A stretch of 64,000 nt of DNA, taken from NCBI GenBank assembly GCA_020002185.1, contig CM034531.1, forward strand, positions 84,690,183 to 84,754,182, written 5' to 3'. A program made the position numbers and the translations under genes. Each line of letters begins with the position of its first letter. Position 1 is the stretch's first letter. Shown in pieces: positions 39,201-49,407 of the stretch. Below the pieces are notes generated by a model that did no database searches, was not told the DNA's origin, and saw nothing but the letters and a program-made list of their open reading frames with translations. This DNA comes from Paraescarpia echinospica (taxonomy: Eukaryota; Annelida; Polychaeta; Sabellida; Siboglinidae).

Positions 39201-42200
39201 CAGTCTGCCTGTCACCCTCGTGTCAGTCCGTCCGTCACCTTGTGTCAGTCTGCCCGTCACCCTTGGGTCAGTCCATCCGTCACCCTTGTGTCAGTCCGTC
39301 CCTCACCCTCGTGTCAGTCTGTCACCTTCGTGTCAGTCAGTCCGTCAACCTCGTGTCAGTCTGTCTGTCACCCTCATGTAAGTCCGTCCGTAAACCTCTT
39401 GTCAGTCGTCCATCACCCTCGTGTCAGTCGGTCCTTGTGTCAGTCTGCCTGTCACCGTCATGTCAGTCCATCCGTCATTCTCGTGTCAGTCCGTCCGTCA
39501 CCCTCGTGTCAGTGCCCGTCACCCTCGTGTCAATCTGCCCGTCACGTCACCCTTGTGTCAGTCTGCCCATCACCCTCTTGTCAGTCCATCAGACACCCTC
39601 ATGTCAATCTGCCCGTCACCCTCGTGTCAGTCCATCCATCACCCTCATGTCAGTCTGCCCATCACCCTCTGGTCAGTCTGTCCCTCACCCTCGTGTTAGT
39701 CCCTCACCCTCGTGTCAGTTCGTCCTCCTTGTGTCGGTCTGCCCATCACCCTCGTGTCAGTCCATCCGTCACCCTCATGTCAGTCCGTCCTCAGGCCTTG
39801 ACATTAAGGTTTTGGATTCACTTGCCCAGGGGGCCAGTACATATGAAAAATTACTGGCCCGCCCAAAAAAGTTACTTGCCCAAATTAAAAAAAAAATGCT
39901 GATACCGAGGTGCTCGTTGCTTCATAAGAAGTCGTCTACAAAGGTTTGCTAGGAGCAACGTCATGCAGACTTTTCCAAAGTTCTTATTTTTGCATTTAAG
40001 TTTACACAATTAAGATAACGACCATAAGAAGTGAGAAAATGAAGATGTTTAATCATCCTGTCACTCAATGCAGAATCTGATTCACGTCATTCGTAATAAA
40101 CAGTCTTTACACATTTATTTACCCACTCCATTACACCAATAACAAATAAACCATCTGCACCCATGGCAACAGTCACTGTCAGTGTTGTGTCACTTCTGTG
40201 TACATACCACATAATAAAGTCAGTTTAAATTCAAAGAATACTGTAAATACATCAAGAATACAATGTGACATTATTATAGGCCTGTCTATTATCAGCTCAG
40301 GGCTTGGAACTTTAGTTGGATGTCTTCAGTATATCAAAAGCATTTCTTGGTTTTTGTTGTGCCTTAGGCTCAATGAGAAGGCCGGTATTGCCAGGATCAG
40401 ACTTACATGATATCATGTTAAATTACAATATGAACACAGATACCATTTTGACTGGCGATGTAAACAACGCGTTGGTGAGCGACAGTGTGAATGCTCTCCA
40501 GAGTCCTTGTTCTCATTCCGCCTTGCTCTCATATTAAAAGATCCACCGCTGCAGTCATGGTCTTTTGCAGTGCTATCAAATGTTTGACAGTAAATACAGG
40601 TATATCGTGCAGTGCACCATCTCAGCCCTGTGTACATTTCATCGCTCGTGACATCCTATACGCCGACCAGATCACTTAGATCGGCCGAACAAGGTCTGCT
40701 GACTGTTCCGAGATATCACCTTGAACATTATGGCCGTCGTTCCTTCTCGGTGGCTGGCCCGATCCTGTGGAATGCTCTGCCTCATGCAGTCAGGCATGCA
40801 AACTGTGTTGCCACTTTCAAATCACTCTTAAAGACACACTTATTTCGACAGGCCTTCAAAGAACTTTGCAGTCCGCATCGGTGACATTTGTGCAATGTTG
40901 TCATTCGGTTATGTACTTAGGTTGCAGTTATTTATTTATTATTATTTTTTTAATTAACATATATGTATTTGTTTTATTTTATTTAAGCACATTATTTATT
41001 TTAGGTATTTAAACGGCTAATGTATTTAATTTATGTATAATATATACACTTGTAAATATATATATTTATTTTTATTCAGGTTTATCTAACTGACATTTGA
41101 TGTAATTTTTATATGCTACTTTTAAATCATATTCGTTTACCTTTCTATTTAATATGTTATTATTTAAGTCATTTAATGTATTTTACTTATACTCTAAGAT
41201 TGTCAGCGCCTTTGAGCAGATTTGTTATCCGGACACACAGCACTCTATAAATGCTTTATAATAATAATAATAAAACAAATTTCTTTGATGTCCTTCCATT
41301 TGCACTGGTTAGCGTTTTATCATGCAGGCTACTGTCTACATCCCCTGCTGTCATCCCTAACCAACAGAACATATAACAAGACCACTTATTGGGTGAATAA
41401 TTAATGACCCACACCATTCGCCAATCACGCATGCGGACATAAATGAGTTCAGCAGTGCTCACATGTCATCATATATGTATAGTTGAATTTTAGACGCAGT
41501 TGTTTAATTAGTTGTAACAAAAATTATAACAAAACAAACATTTAGTAAAATATAAAATAACAAGATTAGACTTTAGGGTCGTCCCGTTTTTCTAGGTAGG
41601 ACTGGGTTACCGGAAACATGACGATGGTCAATCATATTGAAACCAGTGGCCCGTCAGGCCGGTAAAATATGAAAACCGGTTGGCCAGAACTGGCCCGGGC
41701 CAGCAGTAATGTCGAGGCCTGGTCCTCCTTGTGCCAGTCATTCTCTCAGTATCTAGGATGCCATGTGATCAGTGTTTGGTGTATACTTGTGTGCAGTGGC
41801 GGCCAAACACACGGAGACGAAGCAGTTCTACATTCTCTACAACACCCTCGATGACACACAACTCTACCTCAACAAGGAGGTGGGCTGCATCAATAATTAT
41901 CACCTTCAAATACTGATTACTAATTTTATGTTAAGTTTGTTTGTTAAGTCATTAGTACAGCATTTGTGTGTGGTGTCATAAAACTATGGTAAGCCGTATA
42001 TTATCACCATTATTGCAGATTTTAATGGTGAATATATTGAATGTTACAAACCAGTTGTTCCCATCGGAAGCATCTCAAGTTTAAAATTTTATGATGACAC
42101 TTTTGAATTTTAAATAGAATTGGTAACAGCTCAGCTCAATAATTGATCAGACTTACTTTATGGTTAATGTAACAACCGATACAACCTAACTACTGCAGAT

Positions 42201-45200
42201 GGACATAGAGCCATAGTTCATGCCAGTGTGCTGCCATCTGGTGACTGATATGACATTCATGAGTTGGCACAGTGTAGACTATAGCAGAATAGAATAAAAT
42301 GTGTTGATCAGACGTGTTAATTTCAATTGTTAATTCAGTTAATTAAATTAACAATTTCAAAAAGTAAATTAATTAAATTAAATAACTTTTCTGGAAAGTT
42401 TTAATTAAACATATTGCAGTTAACCTTCAATTAGCTTTATTTTATTGTCAATATGGGTATTATTCTATGCATTCTTGTAGCAATTGTCCCTGGTCAGTCT
42501 AGTTACAGGCAGTTGTTTGAACAGTCTCAATGTCCAGCCAGTATGAGCCATAATTGAGCTGGGTGAATTGTGAATGTAGCAGAGTGACTGAGATTATGTT
42601 CGAGTACTGGGCTTGCATGTATGGCTGTTAGCACCCATCCAAGGGTATGTAGTACAAAGTGGATCTGGAGTTTTTATGGACATAATTCCACATGATAAAG
42701 TCCCAAGGGATATGCCGATGAAATCAGTGTCAATATCCCTGCCACTGGCACATCGCCTTACAAAACGTTCAGTTACATTATTATGTGTTTCAGGTTAACC
42801 TACTTAATTCCATCCACGACAACTTTGAAGAGTAAGTAGTGTTTTGTTTCACCTTTTGTCTGTGTGGTTCATACATATGCTGTTTACATTTGTCGGATGG
42901 CTCCCATGCTGTCGACAATATATGCCTTAATGGGAGTCTCCCGACTTTACATATTATTCATATTACCAGTGTATTAATGTATATAATGTGTATGTGGATA
43001 TGGTCAAATATATTGAATATTGCTGTTAGATTTAACAAAATCGTGAATGCTTTGTCAAGTTTTATAACATTGAAAGGTATATAAACCTCATTTGACTCAT
43101 ACTAAAGCAAATGGGACATTCTAACAAAATTTATGAATGAGAAGTTAGTTTACAGTAGTATAACTGCTACTATAACCTTTCTAAGTTGGTGGATTGTCAC
43201 AATTAAATGTTCCTTTTAATCAACACATTATTACATGACATGCATGTGCCGACACGCACACAATGTGTGCACACACACACATTTAATTAATAATAACCTA
43301 TGAGTGTTGCAATAGATGGTCTTCACTGTGTCCTCTAATCCAGTTCGCCAATGGATGAAGACTTGCCAGTTGTGACTTGCATGCCCCATCATGTTGTAGG
43401 GCGATGTCTTCGGAAGGCACCAAGCAGCAGTTCTTGAAGCAGTTTGAACAGATTGTAGAGAGTGTCAAACAGAACAGGGTCAAGGTAAACAGTATTTTAG
43501 TTTGTGATAAACGAAAATATAGTAGTATTTATACATAATTATAGGTATCCTAAAAAATTTAACATATTTAATTATGTGCTTTTATTTTTAGCGTTATTTG
43601 TTGGTAAGTTTGTTTAGTCATTGTTCTAAACAGACAGTACCAAGTTTCTGTGTCAGTAACTGACATCCTTCATATCAGTGTTGTGCTTATTGCAGATGTA
43701 ATGAGAAATGGAGTGTTTCATTGTACCCAGTACACACTTTGAACAATTGTAAAATTGGTTATTGCTCCCAGTATCAAGATAAAATAGCTGATATGTTATG
43801 TTGACATTTGTGAAGTTCCTGTCCTGCCTCAATCGAACTTGAGTCACAAGGGAATGGTGTGTTGAAGGTGGAGAAACGGAAGCAGGCAGAGAAGATGAGA
43901 CGAGACCAGTTGAATGATGAGTATCTCAACCTGATTGAGAAACAGCGACTCTACTTCAAGACAGTCAAAGACTTCCAGGAGGTAACTGTTCACTGCATTA
44001 TAAACACCAAGTGCCCATGAACATTTCATGGTGTGGCTACAAGTTGTCTTTTCAGGATGGGAATTAGCTATAATAAAGATGATCTCACAAGTTTACAAAG
44101 TTTAAACAAGTTATGCGTTTAATGTTGGTTCAAACCACCTCCCACCAATATGTTGGTTCAAACCACCTCCCACCAATACGTTGGTTCAAAGTTCAAACCA
44201 CGTCCCACCGATATGTTGGTTCAAATGTTGTGTAGCGCCGTGGTGCAGTGGCTAGAGCCTGGGTTCGAATCCTGTGCGGCAGTGTCGAACCTTGGGCAAG
44301 GTCGTTCACTATACGTTGCTCCAGTTCACTCAGCTATATGAGTACCTGGCTATAGACAATGGTGGATATCTGCATACGAATAGTCTTTGCGCATTAATTG
44401 CAGCATGACTGGATGCTTCCCAGAGAAGTCGAGATGTTTGATTGAATAGGTCTGCCAGGGAGTAAAGTGTAAAAGCGCTTTGAGCAGTCCTGACGACTGG
44501 ATACTGCGCTATATAAGAACTTACCTTTACTTCTTTTTTTAAACCACCTCCCACCGATATATTGGTTCAAACCACCTCCCACCGATATGTTGGTTCAAAC
44601 CACCTCCACCACCGATATACTGGTTCAAACCACATCCCTCCAATATGTTGGTTAAAACCACCTCCCACCAATATGTTGGTTCAAACCACCTCCCACCAAT
44701 ATGTTGGTTCAAACCACCTCCCACCGATATATTGATTCAAACCACCTCCCACCGATATATTGGTTCAAACCACCTCCCACCAAAATGTTGGTTCAAACCA
44801 CCTCCCACCGATATGTTGGTTCAAACCACCTCCCACCAATATGTTGGTTTAAACCATCTCCCACCAATATGTTGGTTTAAACCATCTCCCACCAATGTGG
44901 TGTGGGATTTTTATAATCCAAAATTGCTATTAGCATCAATTGGTATCACCATATTTCCCTGACCAGGTGGTGCCACTGTATTACCGTATTTCCTTGACTA
45001 GGTGGTGCCACAGTATTACCATATCTCCCTGACTAGGTGGTGCCACAGTATTACCATATCTCCCTGACTAGGTGGTGCCACTGTATTACCATATTTCCCT
45101 GACTAGGTGGTGCCACTGTATTACCATATTTCCCTGACTAGGTGGTGCCACTGTATTACCATATTTCCCTGACTAGGTGGTGCCACTGTATTACCATATT

Positions 45201-47603
45201 TCCATGACTAGGTGGTACCACTGTATTACCATATTTCCATGACTAGGTGGTGCCACTGTATTACCATATTTCCATGACTAGGTGGTGCCACTGTATTACC
45301 GTATTTCCCTGACTAGGTGGTGCCACAGTATTATCATATTTCCCTGACTAGGTGGTGCCACTGTATTACCATATTTCCATGACTAGGTGGTACCACTGTA
45401 TTACCATATTTCCCTCACTAGGTGGTGCCACTGTATTACCATATTTCCCTGACTAGGTGGTGCCACTGTATTACCATATTTCCCTGACTACGTGGTGCCA
45501 CAGTATTACCATATTTACCTGACTAGGTGGTGCCACTGTATTACCATATTTCCCTGACTAGGTGGTTCCACTGTATTACCATATTTCCCTGACTAGGTGG
45601 TACCACTGTATTACCATATTTCCATGACTAGGTGGTGCCACTGTATTACCATATTTCCCTGACTAGGTGGTGCCACTGTATTACCGTATTTCCCTGACTA
45701 GGTGGTGCCACAGTATTGTCATATTTCCCTGACTAGGTGGTGCCACTGTATTACCATATTTCCATGACTAGGTGGTACCACTGTATTACCATATTTCCCT
45801 GACTAGGTGGTGCCACTGTATTACCATATTTCCCTGACTAGGTGGTGCCACTGTATTACCATATTTCCCTGACTAGGTGGTGCCACAGTATTACCATATT
45901 TCCCTGACTAGGTGGTTCCACTGTATTACCATATTTCCCTGACTAGGTGGTACCACTGTATTACCATATTTCCCTGACTAGGTGGTGCCACTGTATTACC
46001 ATATTTCCCTGACTAGGTGGTGCCACTGTATTACCGTATTTCCCTGACTAGGTGGTGCCACAGTATTACCATATTTCCCTGACTAGGTGGTACCACTGTA
46101 TTACCATATTTCCATGACTAGGTGGTGCCACTGTATTACCGTATTTCCCTGACTAGGTGGTGCCACAGTATTATCATATTTCCCTGACTAGGTGGTGCCA
46201 CTGTATTACCATATTTCCATGACTAGGTGGTACCACTGTATTACCATATTTCCCTGACTAGGTGGTGCCACTGTATTACCATATTTCCATGACTAGGTGG
46301 TACCACTGTATTACCATATTTCCCTGACTAGGTGGTGCCACTGTATTACCATATTTCCCTGACTAGGTGGTGCCACTGTATTACCATATTTCCCTGACTA
46401 CGTGGTGCCACAGTATTACCATATTTCCCTGACTAGGTGGTTCCACTGTATTACCATATTTCCCTGACTAGGTGGTACCACTGTATTACCATATTTCCAT
46501 GACTAGGTGGTGCCACTGTATTACCATATTTCCCTGACTAGATGGTGCCACTGTATTACCGTATTTCCCTGACTAGGTGGTGCCACAGTATTACCGTATT
46601 TCCCCGACTAGGTGGTGCCACAGTATTACCATATTTCCTTGACTGGGTAGTGCCACTGTATTGCCATATTTCCCTGACTAGGTGGTGCCACTGTATTGCC
46701 CTATTTCCCTGATTAGGTGGTACCACTGTATTACCCTATTTCCCTGATTAGGTGGTACCACTGTATTACCATATTTCCCTGACTAGGTGGTGCCACTGTA
46801 TTACCATATTTCCCTGACTAGGTGGTGCCACTGTATTACCGTATTTCCCTGACTAGGTGGTGCCACAGTATTACCGTATTTCCCTAACTAGGTGGTACCA
46901 CTGTATTACCATATTTCCCTGACTAGGTGGTGCCACTGTATTACCATATTTCCCTGACTAAGTGGTGCCACTGTATTACCATATTTCCATGACTAGGTGG
47001 TGCCACTGTATTACCATATTTCCCTGACTAGGTGGTGCCACTGTATTACCATATTTCCCTGACTAGGTGGTGCCACTATATTACCGTATTTCCCTGACTA
47101 GGTGGTGCCACAGTATTACCATATTCCCCTGACTAGGTGGTGCCACTGTATTACCATATTTCCCTGACTAGGTGGTACCACTGTATTACCATATTCCCCT
47201 GACTAGGTGGTGCCACTGTATTACCATATTTCCCCGACTAGGTGGTACCACTGTATTACCATATTTCCATGACTAGGTGGTGCCACTTTATTACCATATT
47301 TCCTGACTAGGTGGTACCACTGTATTACCATATTTCCCTCACTAGGTGGTGCCACTGTAGCAATTTTGTTCTGTTATACCTGGTGACGATCACTGCTCCC
47401 CACTAGATAATGCTTAATGTATTTTGGAACTTTGCAAACTAATGCAATCACCCCTTGTGTACATTAAGCATAGCTGAGATGGAGGATTTGCTAATCTGCA
47501 GCACTACTAATTATACTACATTAAGCCTACATTTAAAATGTTTTTCTTTCAGGAATGTCGCCGAAACGAAATACTACAAGCACGGTTACAAGGTCATGGC
47601 TGA
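33144..47603 (+). CDS. CCDC93: CCDC93, last ten coding exons (partial gene)
   Basis: CCDC93 is the coiled-coil subunit that, with CCDC22 and COMMD proteins, forms the CCC complex. That complex works with Retriever and WASH on endosomes to recycle membrane proteins. Ten exons were recognised from protein-level similarity to animal CCDC93: 33144-33217, 33524-33605, 37212-37289, 38019-38090, 38998-39106, 41797-41879, 42794-42831, 43400-43484, 43868-43981 and 47553-47603. All have AG/GT borders and compatible phases. They give 261 residues ending at TGA 47601-47603, matching roughly residues 360 to the end of the 631-residue human protein. Landmarks are [68 protein letters not shown] and [11 protein letters not shown] with [11 protein letters not shown]. 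The composition is strongly Glu/Lys/Gln-rich, as expected of coiled coil. The N-terminal calponin-homology-like part is not in the window. Confidence 0.97.
33524..33605 (+). CDS. CCDC93: CCDC93 exon B
   Basis: Acceptor TTATTTCAG, donor AAG/GTGATC; 82 bp. Completes the split Ser, then [20 protein letters not shown] and AFRSQCK. The LVAMNE core is nearly identical across animals. Confidence 0.95.
33676..36939. repeat. 44-bp minisatellite, about 73 copies, in CCDC93 intron
   Basis: Units of TTAAGACTTGTTAGTGGTGT, GGCAGTGTACAGTCATCCAC, ACCC. Variants alternate CATCC/CGTCC, CTTAAG/CTCAAG, GGTGTGG/GATGTGG, GGCAG/GGCTG and TCGCAATG. It makes up about 90% of the 3.6-kb intron between exons B and C. 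A few units are truncated or rearranged (about 34630-34720, 35275 and 36220-36610). Confidence 0.97.
37212..37289 (+). CDS. CCDC93: CCDC93 exon C
   Basis: Acceptor GTTCATCAG, donor CAG/GTCCAT (a weak donor); 78 bp, phase 0 at both ends. Encodes [20 protein letters not shown] and NDPDEQ, which corresponds to the heptad-rich stretch ending LKAE in human, followed by a variable linker. Confidence 0.85.
38019..38090 (+). CDS. CCDC93: CCDC93 exon D
   Basis: Acceptor GTGCTTCAG, donor CTG/GTGAGT; 72 bp, phase 0. Encodes [20 protein letters not shown] and RLLL. The human counterpart reads DRRYNMEKEKLYKIRLLQ. Confidence 0.95.
38251..38872. mobile_element. piggyBac-like non-autonomous element (MITE), 622 bp
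   Basis: Flanked by TTAA at 38247-38250 and 38873-38876, the canonical piggyBac target duplication. The ends are inverted repeats: CAATTTCAGGTCTGCAGCCC on the left, and CCATTTCAGGTCAGCAGCCC on the other strand at the right. Near the right end, ATTGCGGGCAGCC and its inverse GGCTGCCCGCAAT form a perfect 13-bp stem (38803-38849). No transposase frame. It sits in the CCDC93 intron between exons D and E. Confidence 0.78.
38998..39106 (+). CDS. CCDC93: CCDC93 exon E
   Basis: Acceptor TGTCTGCAG, donor CAGG/GTAAGT; 109 bp, ends with one base of a Val codon. Encodes [20 protein letters not shown] and [16 protein letters not shown], the most conserved block of the protein. Confidence 0.97.
39108..39791. 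repeat. ~23-bp minisatellite starting at the exon E splice donor
   Basis: Irregular units of GTCAGTCTGCCCATCACCCT plus CGT, with CCGTCCGTC variants; about 30 units of 18-26 bp. The first unit is the donor itself, GTAAGTCTGTCCATCACCCT. A frame of 274 codons runs through the array because Ser/Val/Cys/Pro codons dominate; I consider it an artefact. A hAT-like element interrupts the array at 39792. Confidence 0.92.
39792..41721. mobile_element. hAT-like DNA transposon relic with nested LINE
   Basis: Inverted ends: CAGGCCTTGACATTA at 39792, and CAGGCCTCGACATTA read on the minus strand from 41721. The CAGG start is typical of hAT ends. Subterminal CTTGCCCAGGGGGCCAGTA on the left and CTGGCCCGGGCCAG on the right extend the symmetry. 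GTCCT directly flanks both sides, but the surrounding minisatellite makes the exact target duplication uncertain. The flanking array resumes briefly after 41722 (TCCTCCTTGTGCCAGTC). Without the nested LINE the element is about 1.2 kb and has no transposase I can recognise. Confidence 0.72.
40570..41280 (+). mobile_element. LINE 3' end nested in the hAT-like element
   Basis: Plus-strand frame 40612-40884 ends with the classic LINE C-terminus. It carries [13 protein letters not shown], then [20 protein letters not shown], then [16 protein letters not shown] 3' untranslated region follows, then the tail GCGCCTTTGAGCAG, CTCTATAAATGC and an (ATA)n run at 41259-41275. It is 5'-truncated; the left boundary is approximate. 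Confidence 0.85.
41797..41879 (+). CDS. CCDC93: CCDC93 exon F
   Basis: Acceptor TGTGTGCAG, donor GAG/GTGGGC; 83 bp. Completes the split Val, then [20 protein letters not shown] and QLYLNKE. Human has [20 protein letters not shown] at this place. Confidence 0.97.
42794..42831 (+). CDS. CCDC93: CCDC93 exon G (38-bp micro-exon)
   Basis: Acceptor GTGTTTCAG, donor AGA/GTAAGT; 38 bp. Encodes [12 protein letters not shown] plus the first two bases of a Glu codon. It matches human ISLLNSIHENF. Confidence 0.95.
43400..43484 (+). CDS. CCDC93: CCDC93 exon H
   Basis: Acceptor ATGTTGTAG, donor AAG/GTAAAC; 85 bp. Completes the Glu codon, then [20 protein letters not shown] and SVKQNRVK. Confidence 0.95.
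43868..43981 (+). CDS. CCDC93: CCDC93 exon I
   Basis: Acceptor GTGTTGAAG, donor GAG/GTAACT; 114 bp, phase 0. Encodes [38 protein letters not shown]. The acceptor lacks a strong pyrimidine tract, but the protein match is near-identical to other animals. Confidence 0.97.
44122..44897. repeat. 28-bp minisatellite split by a SINE
   Basis: Units of CCACCTCCCACCAATATGTT plus GGTTCAAA, with CGATAT/CAATAT variants. Arrays at 44122-44225 and 44541-44897 are the two halves of one array, interrupted by the SINE at 44226-44540. It lies in the CCDC93 intron between exons I and J. Confidence 0.95.
44226..44540 (+). mobile_element. tRNA-derived SINE inserted in the 28-bp array
   Basis: The head has a polymerase III A box TGGTGCAGTGG at 44241-44251 and a B box GGTTCGAATCC at 44262-44272. 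The boxes are only about 10 bp apart, so the anticodon-arm region normally found between them is deleted. A body of about 200 bp follows, then a LINE-like tail (GCGCTTTGAGCAG, CTGCGCTATATAAGAACTTA) ending in CTTTACTTC and T8. Orientation is plus, the same as CCDC93. Confidence 0.88.
44946..47359. repeat. 36-bp minisatellite, about 67 copies, in CCDC93 intron
   Basis: Highly regular units of CTGACTAGGTGGTGCCACTG, TATTACCATATTTCCC. Variants are GGTACCACT, GCCACAG, CCGTATT and TTTCCAT, in partly repeating order. It fills two thirds of the 3.6-kb intron between exons I and J. Confidence 0.97.
47553..47603 (+). CDS. CCDC93: CCDC93 terminal coding exon J
   Basis: Acceptor TTCTTTCAG, then [16 protein letters not shown] and TGA at 47601-47603. 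Human ends with a similar short basic tail (EEGRKNEMLL...). The stop is followed by the 3' untranslated region. Confidence 0.93.
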   Translation, partial: ECRRNEILQARLQGHG

Positions 47604-47720
47604 GGTTAATAAAAATAACTGACATAGATTGAAACTCACAGTTCGGAATGAGAGTTCATGCTTGTTCAGTTGGACATTCTTTGATGTCATATTAACTAAT
47701 TTCGAGTTTATATCGAATCC

Positions 47721-47726
47721 AATAAA
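47721..47726 (+). terminator. Candidate CCDC93 polyadenylation signal
   Basis: AATAAA about 118 bp after the stop codon. Another AATAAA at 47608-47613 is only four bases after the stop, which is less likely to be the one used. Confidence 0.5.
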
Positions 47727-48064
47727 ACAGAAAACAGCTTGTGTTTGTTTAGTGGTTCTACATGTATTGTATAAGATTTTCTTAGCAGTATTCCAATTAT
47801 AAGCTGCTGGAGAAAATTGTTTCATTGCATTTCTAAAATCAACGTCGCCACTATTAGTGATTTAATTAAACCATCATATGTAGTTCCCACGAGTGTGGAT
47901 TTATTTAATTAACCACTCATGTACTCAGCTAATAATTGGCTAGTTGTAGCCATGGTAGGATGGTAAGGCTTACTTCAACATAAAATATTGACTAGACATC
48001 TATCCTTCATCTTCAACAATATTATATATACATGTATCATTTAAGTAACTAATATGCATAACAT

Positions 48065-48902
48065 CAAAAATAGATAAGCCAGCGAAAATTGAACAACTCG
48101 GAACACGTCCAAAACATGAAATTCTACGGTCACTAGCACCCTCATGGCTCGTCCTGTCCCGACGATTTTGGTATCGTTTGAAAGGATGCACTTTTTGTTA
48201 TTCTAGTGACATTTCTATTTCCCGGTAACCGATCATAGAACATCTAAAAACGGACCTATAATCGTGCCGTTTTCGGTGTTCTGTACGGTTCCGAACGATG
48301 TTGTCGGCGGGTACTCGGTACAATAAACTTCTGATTAAGGCGCTGTTTTCCTCATTTGCATAGGTTCAGACATGCGCACTTCACCATTTCTTGAATTCAT
48401 GTTATAAGCTCCACCCACTTTTAAACTGCAACAAAACTGATGTACTTTGATCGCAGCAAAGCCGATGTATATCTACGTCGACGTGACAATAACGTACGTC
48501 AACCAACGGGTCAAAATTTGTTGCGTTGGTTGGTTGATATACGTGATTGTGACGTCACGCCTACTTCGCGTTGTCATTTTAGCAGCCGTTTGAAAGTGGG
48601 TGGAGCTTGTACCATAAAATCAGATAGTGGTGCCTCAATCGGTAGATTGGTGAACTGTGTCGACGAAACAACATCGTTCGCAGTGTCTAAGACACCGGAA
48701 CCGGCACCGTTGTATGTCCGTTTATAGTTTATTTTTGGAAACATTTATATATATATATTTGAATAGCAGAAATCGTAAGCTTTCAAACGATATCAAGATT
48801 TTTTTGATCGGACGAACTGTAATGGTACAAGCAATCGTTCAAAAAAGCATTTTTGGGACGTGTTTTCAGTTGTTCTTTTTTCGCTCGCTTATCTATTTTT
48901 GG
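48065..48902. mobile_element. Foldback element / long-TIR MITE, about 840 bp
   Basis: The two halves are approximate reverse complements almost to the centre. The outer left AAAAATAGATAAGCCAGCGA matches AAAAATAGATAAGCGAGCGA on the other strand at the right. ATCGTTTGAAAG occurs in both arms. GCTCCACCCACTTT at ~48409 pairs with AAAGTGGGTGGAGC at ~48591. TAACGTACGTCAACCAACG pairs with CGTTGGTTGGTTGATATACG around a short loop near 48515. TAACAT lies just outside both ends (48059-48064 and 48903-48908), a candidate target duplication. No transposase; plus-strand frame 48440-48727 lies within the palindrome and is probably accidental. Confidence 0.82.
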
Positions 48903-49012
48903 TAACATTTATAACATACATACACTGATTCACTCGTGTGGACATATATAAATAACAAGATTAGCTGTATAGTATTATTTAGTATATAAACATGACAAAG
49001 ACCCACATCTAA

Positions 49013-49407
49013 CTACTGTTGTTGTGGTGTGTATTTACGGAGTGCTGTCATAAAGCCATCATTGGGCCTCACACTCGGCCTGCGTGACTTGAGATGTGCC
49101 AAGGCATCCTGGAAGGTCATCTGTTCACTGGACATGAGGTACGCAATGACCACAGTGGCTGACCGAGACACGCCAGCGTTGCAGTGAACAAACACACAGC
49201 CATCTTGTCTCGCCGCTTCAATGAAAGTAAAACACTCGTGAAAGTAGCAAGTGATGTCAGTGTCCGGCAGGTCAAGGATAGGTGTGTGTTTGTACACGAT
49301 GTGGTCTGTGTAGATGGCAAGGTCAGTGGTCAAGCTGGCCACATTGAGGACATGGGTTACATGGTGTTGGTCAAGCAGGTGGAGGTCAGTGGCCACGTCC
49401 TGTGAAC
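49013..49407 (-). CDS. DUSP19: DUSP19 exon 2: dual-specificity phosphatase catalytic domain
   Basis: Dual-specificity phosphatase 19 (SKRP1 family), a small atypical DUSP linked in mammals to JNK-pathway signalling. This exon begins after a TGTTGCAG acceptor on the minus strand and ends with TAG at 49013-49015. It supplies most of the phosphatase domain. HHVTHVLNVAS starts it; DLPDTD holds the likely general acid (Asp118); ECFTFIEAA follows; then the P-loop HCNAGVSRSATVVIAYLM, with Cys148 as nucleophile and Arg154. The end is RRPSVRPNDGFMTALRKY and a short Gln tail. The P-loop has Ser after Arg, as in most DUSPs, where human DUSP19 has Ala as I recall it. Together with exon 1 the protein is 203 residues, against 217 in human. 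The gene is convergent with CCDC93. The minus-strand frame continues without a break, so it looks functional. Confidence 0.95.

Noticed and set aside
39128..39952. 274-residue Ser/Pro/Val-rich frame resembling a low-complexity secreted protein
   Set aside because: It is the 23-bp minisatellite in a CCDC93 intron; the alternative frames over the same DNA are nearly as long.
44241..44272. A tRNA gene, because of good A and B boxes
   Set aside because: The boxes are too close, no cloverleaf can form, and the sequence continues into a SINE body and tail.
41796..47603. Reading the CCDC93 exons as separate short genes
   Set aside because: Phases and splice sites join them into one frame that matches a single known protein.
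48440..48727. 95-residue plus-strand frame in the foldback element
   Set aside because: It covers the palindrome's loop and arms; no family resemblance and no start context.
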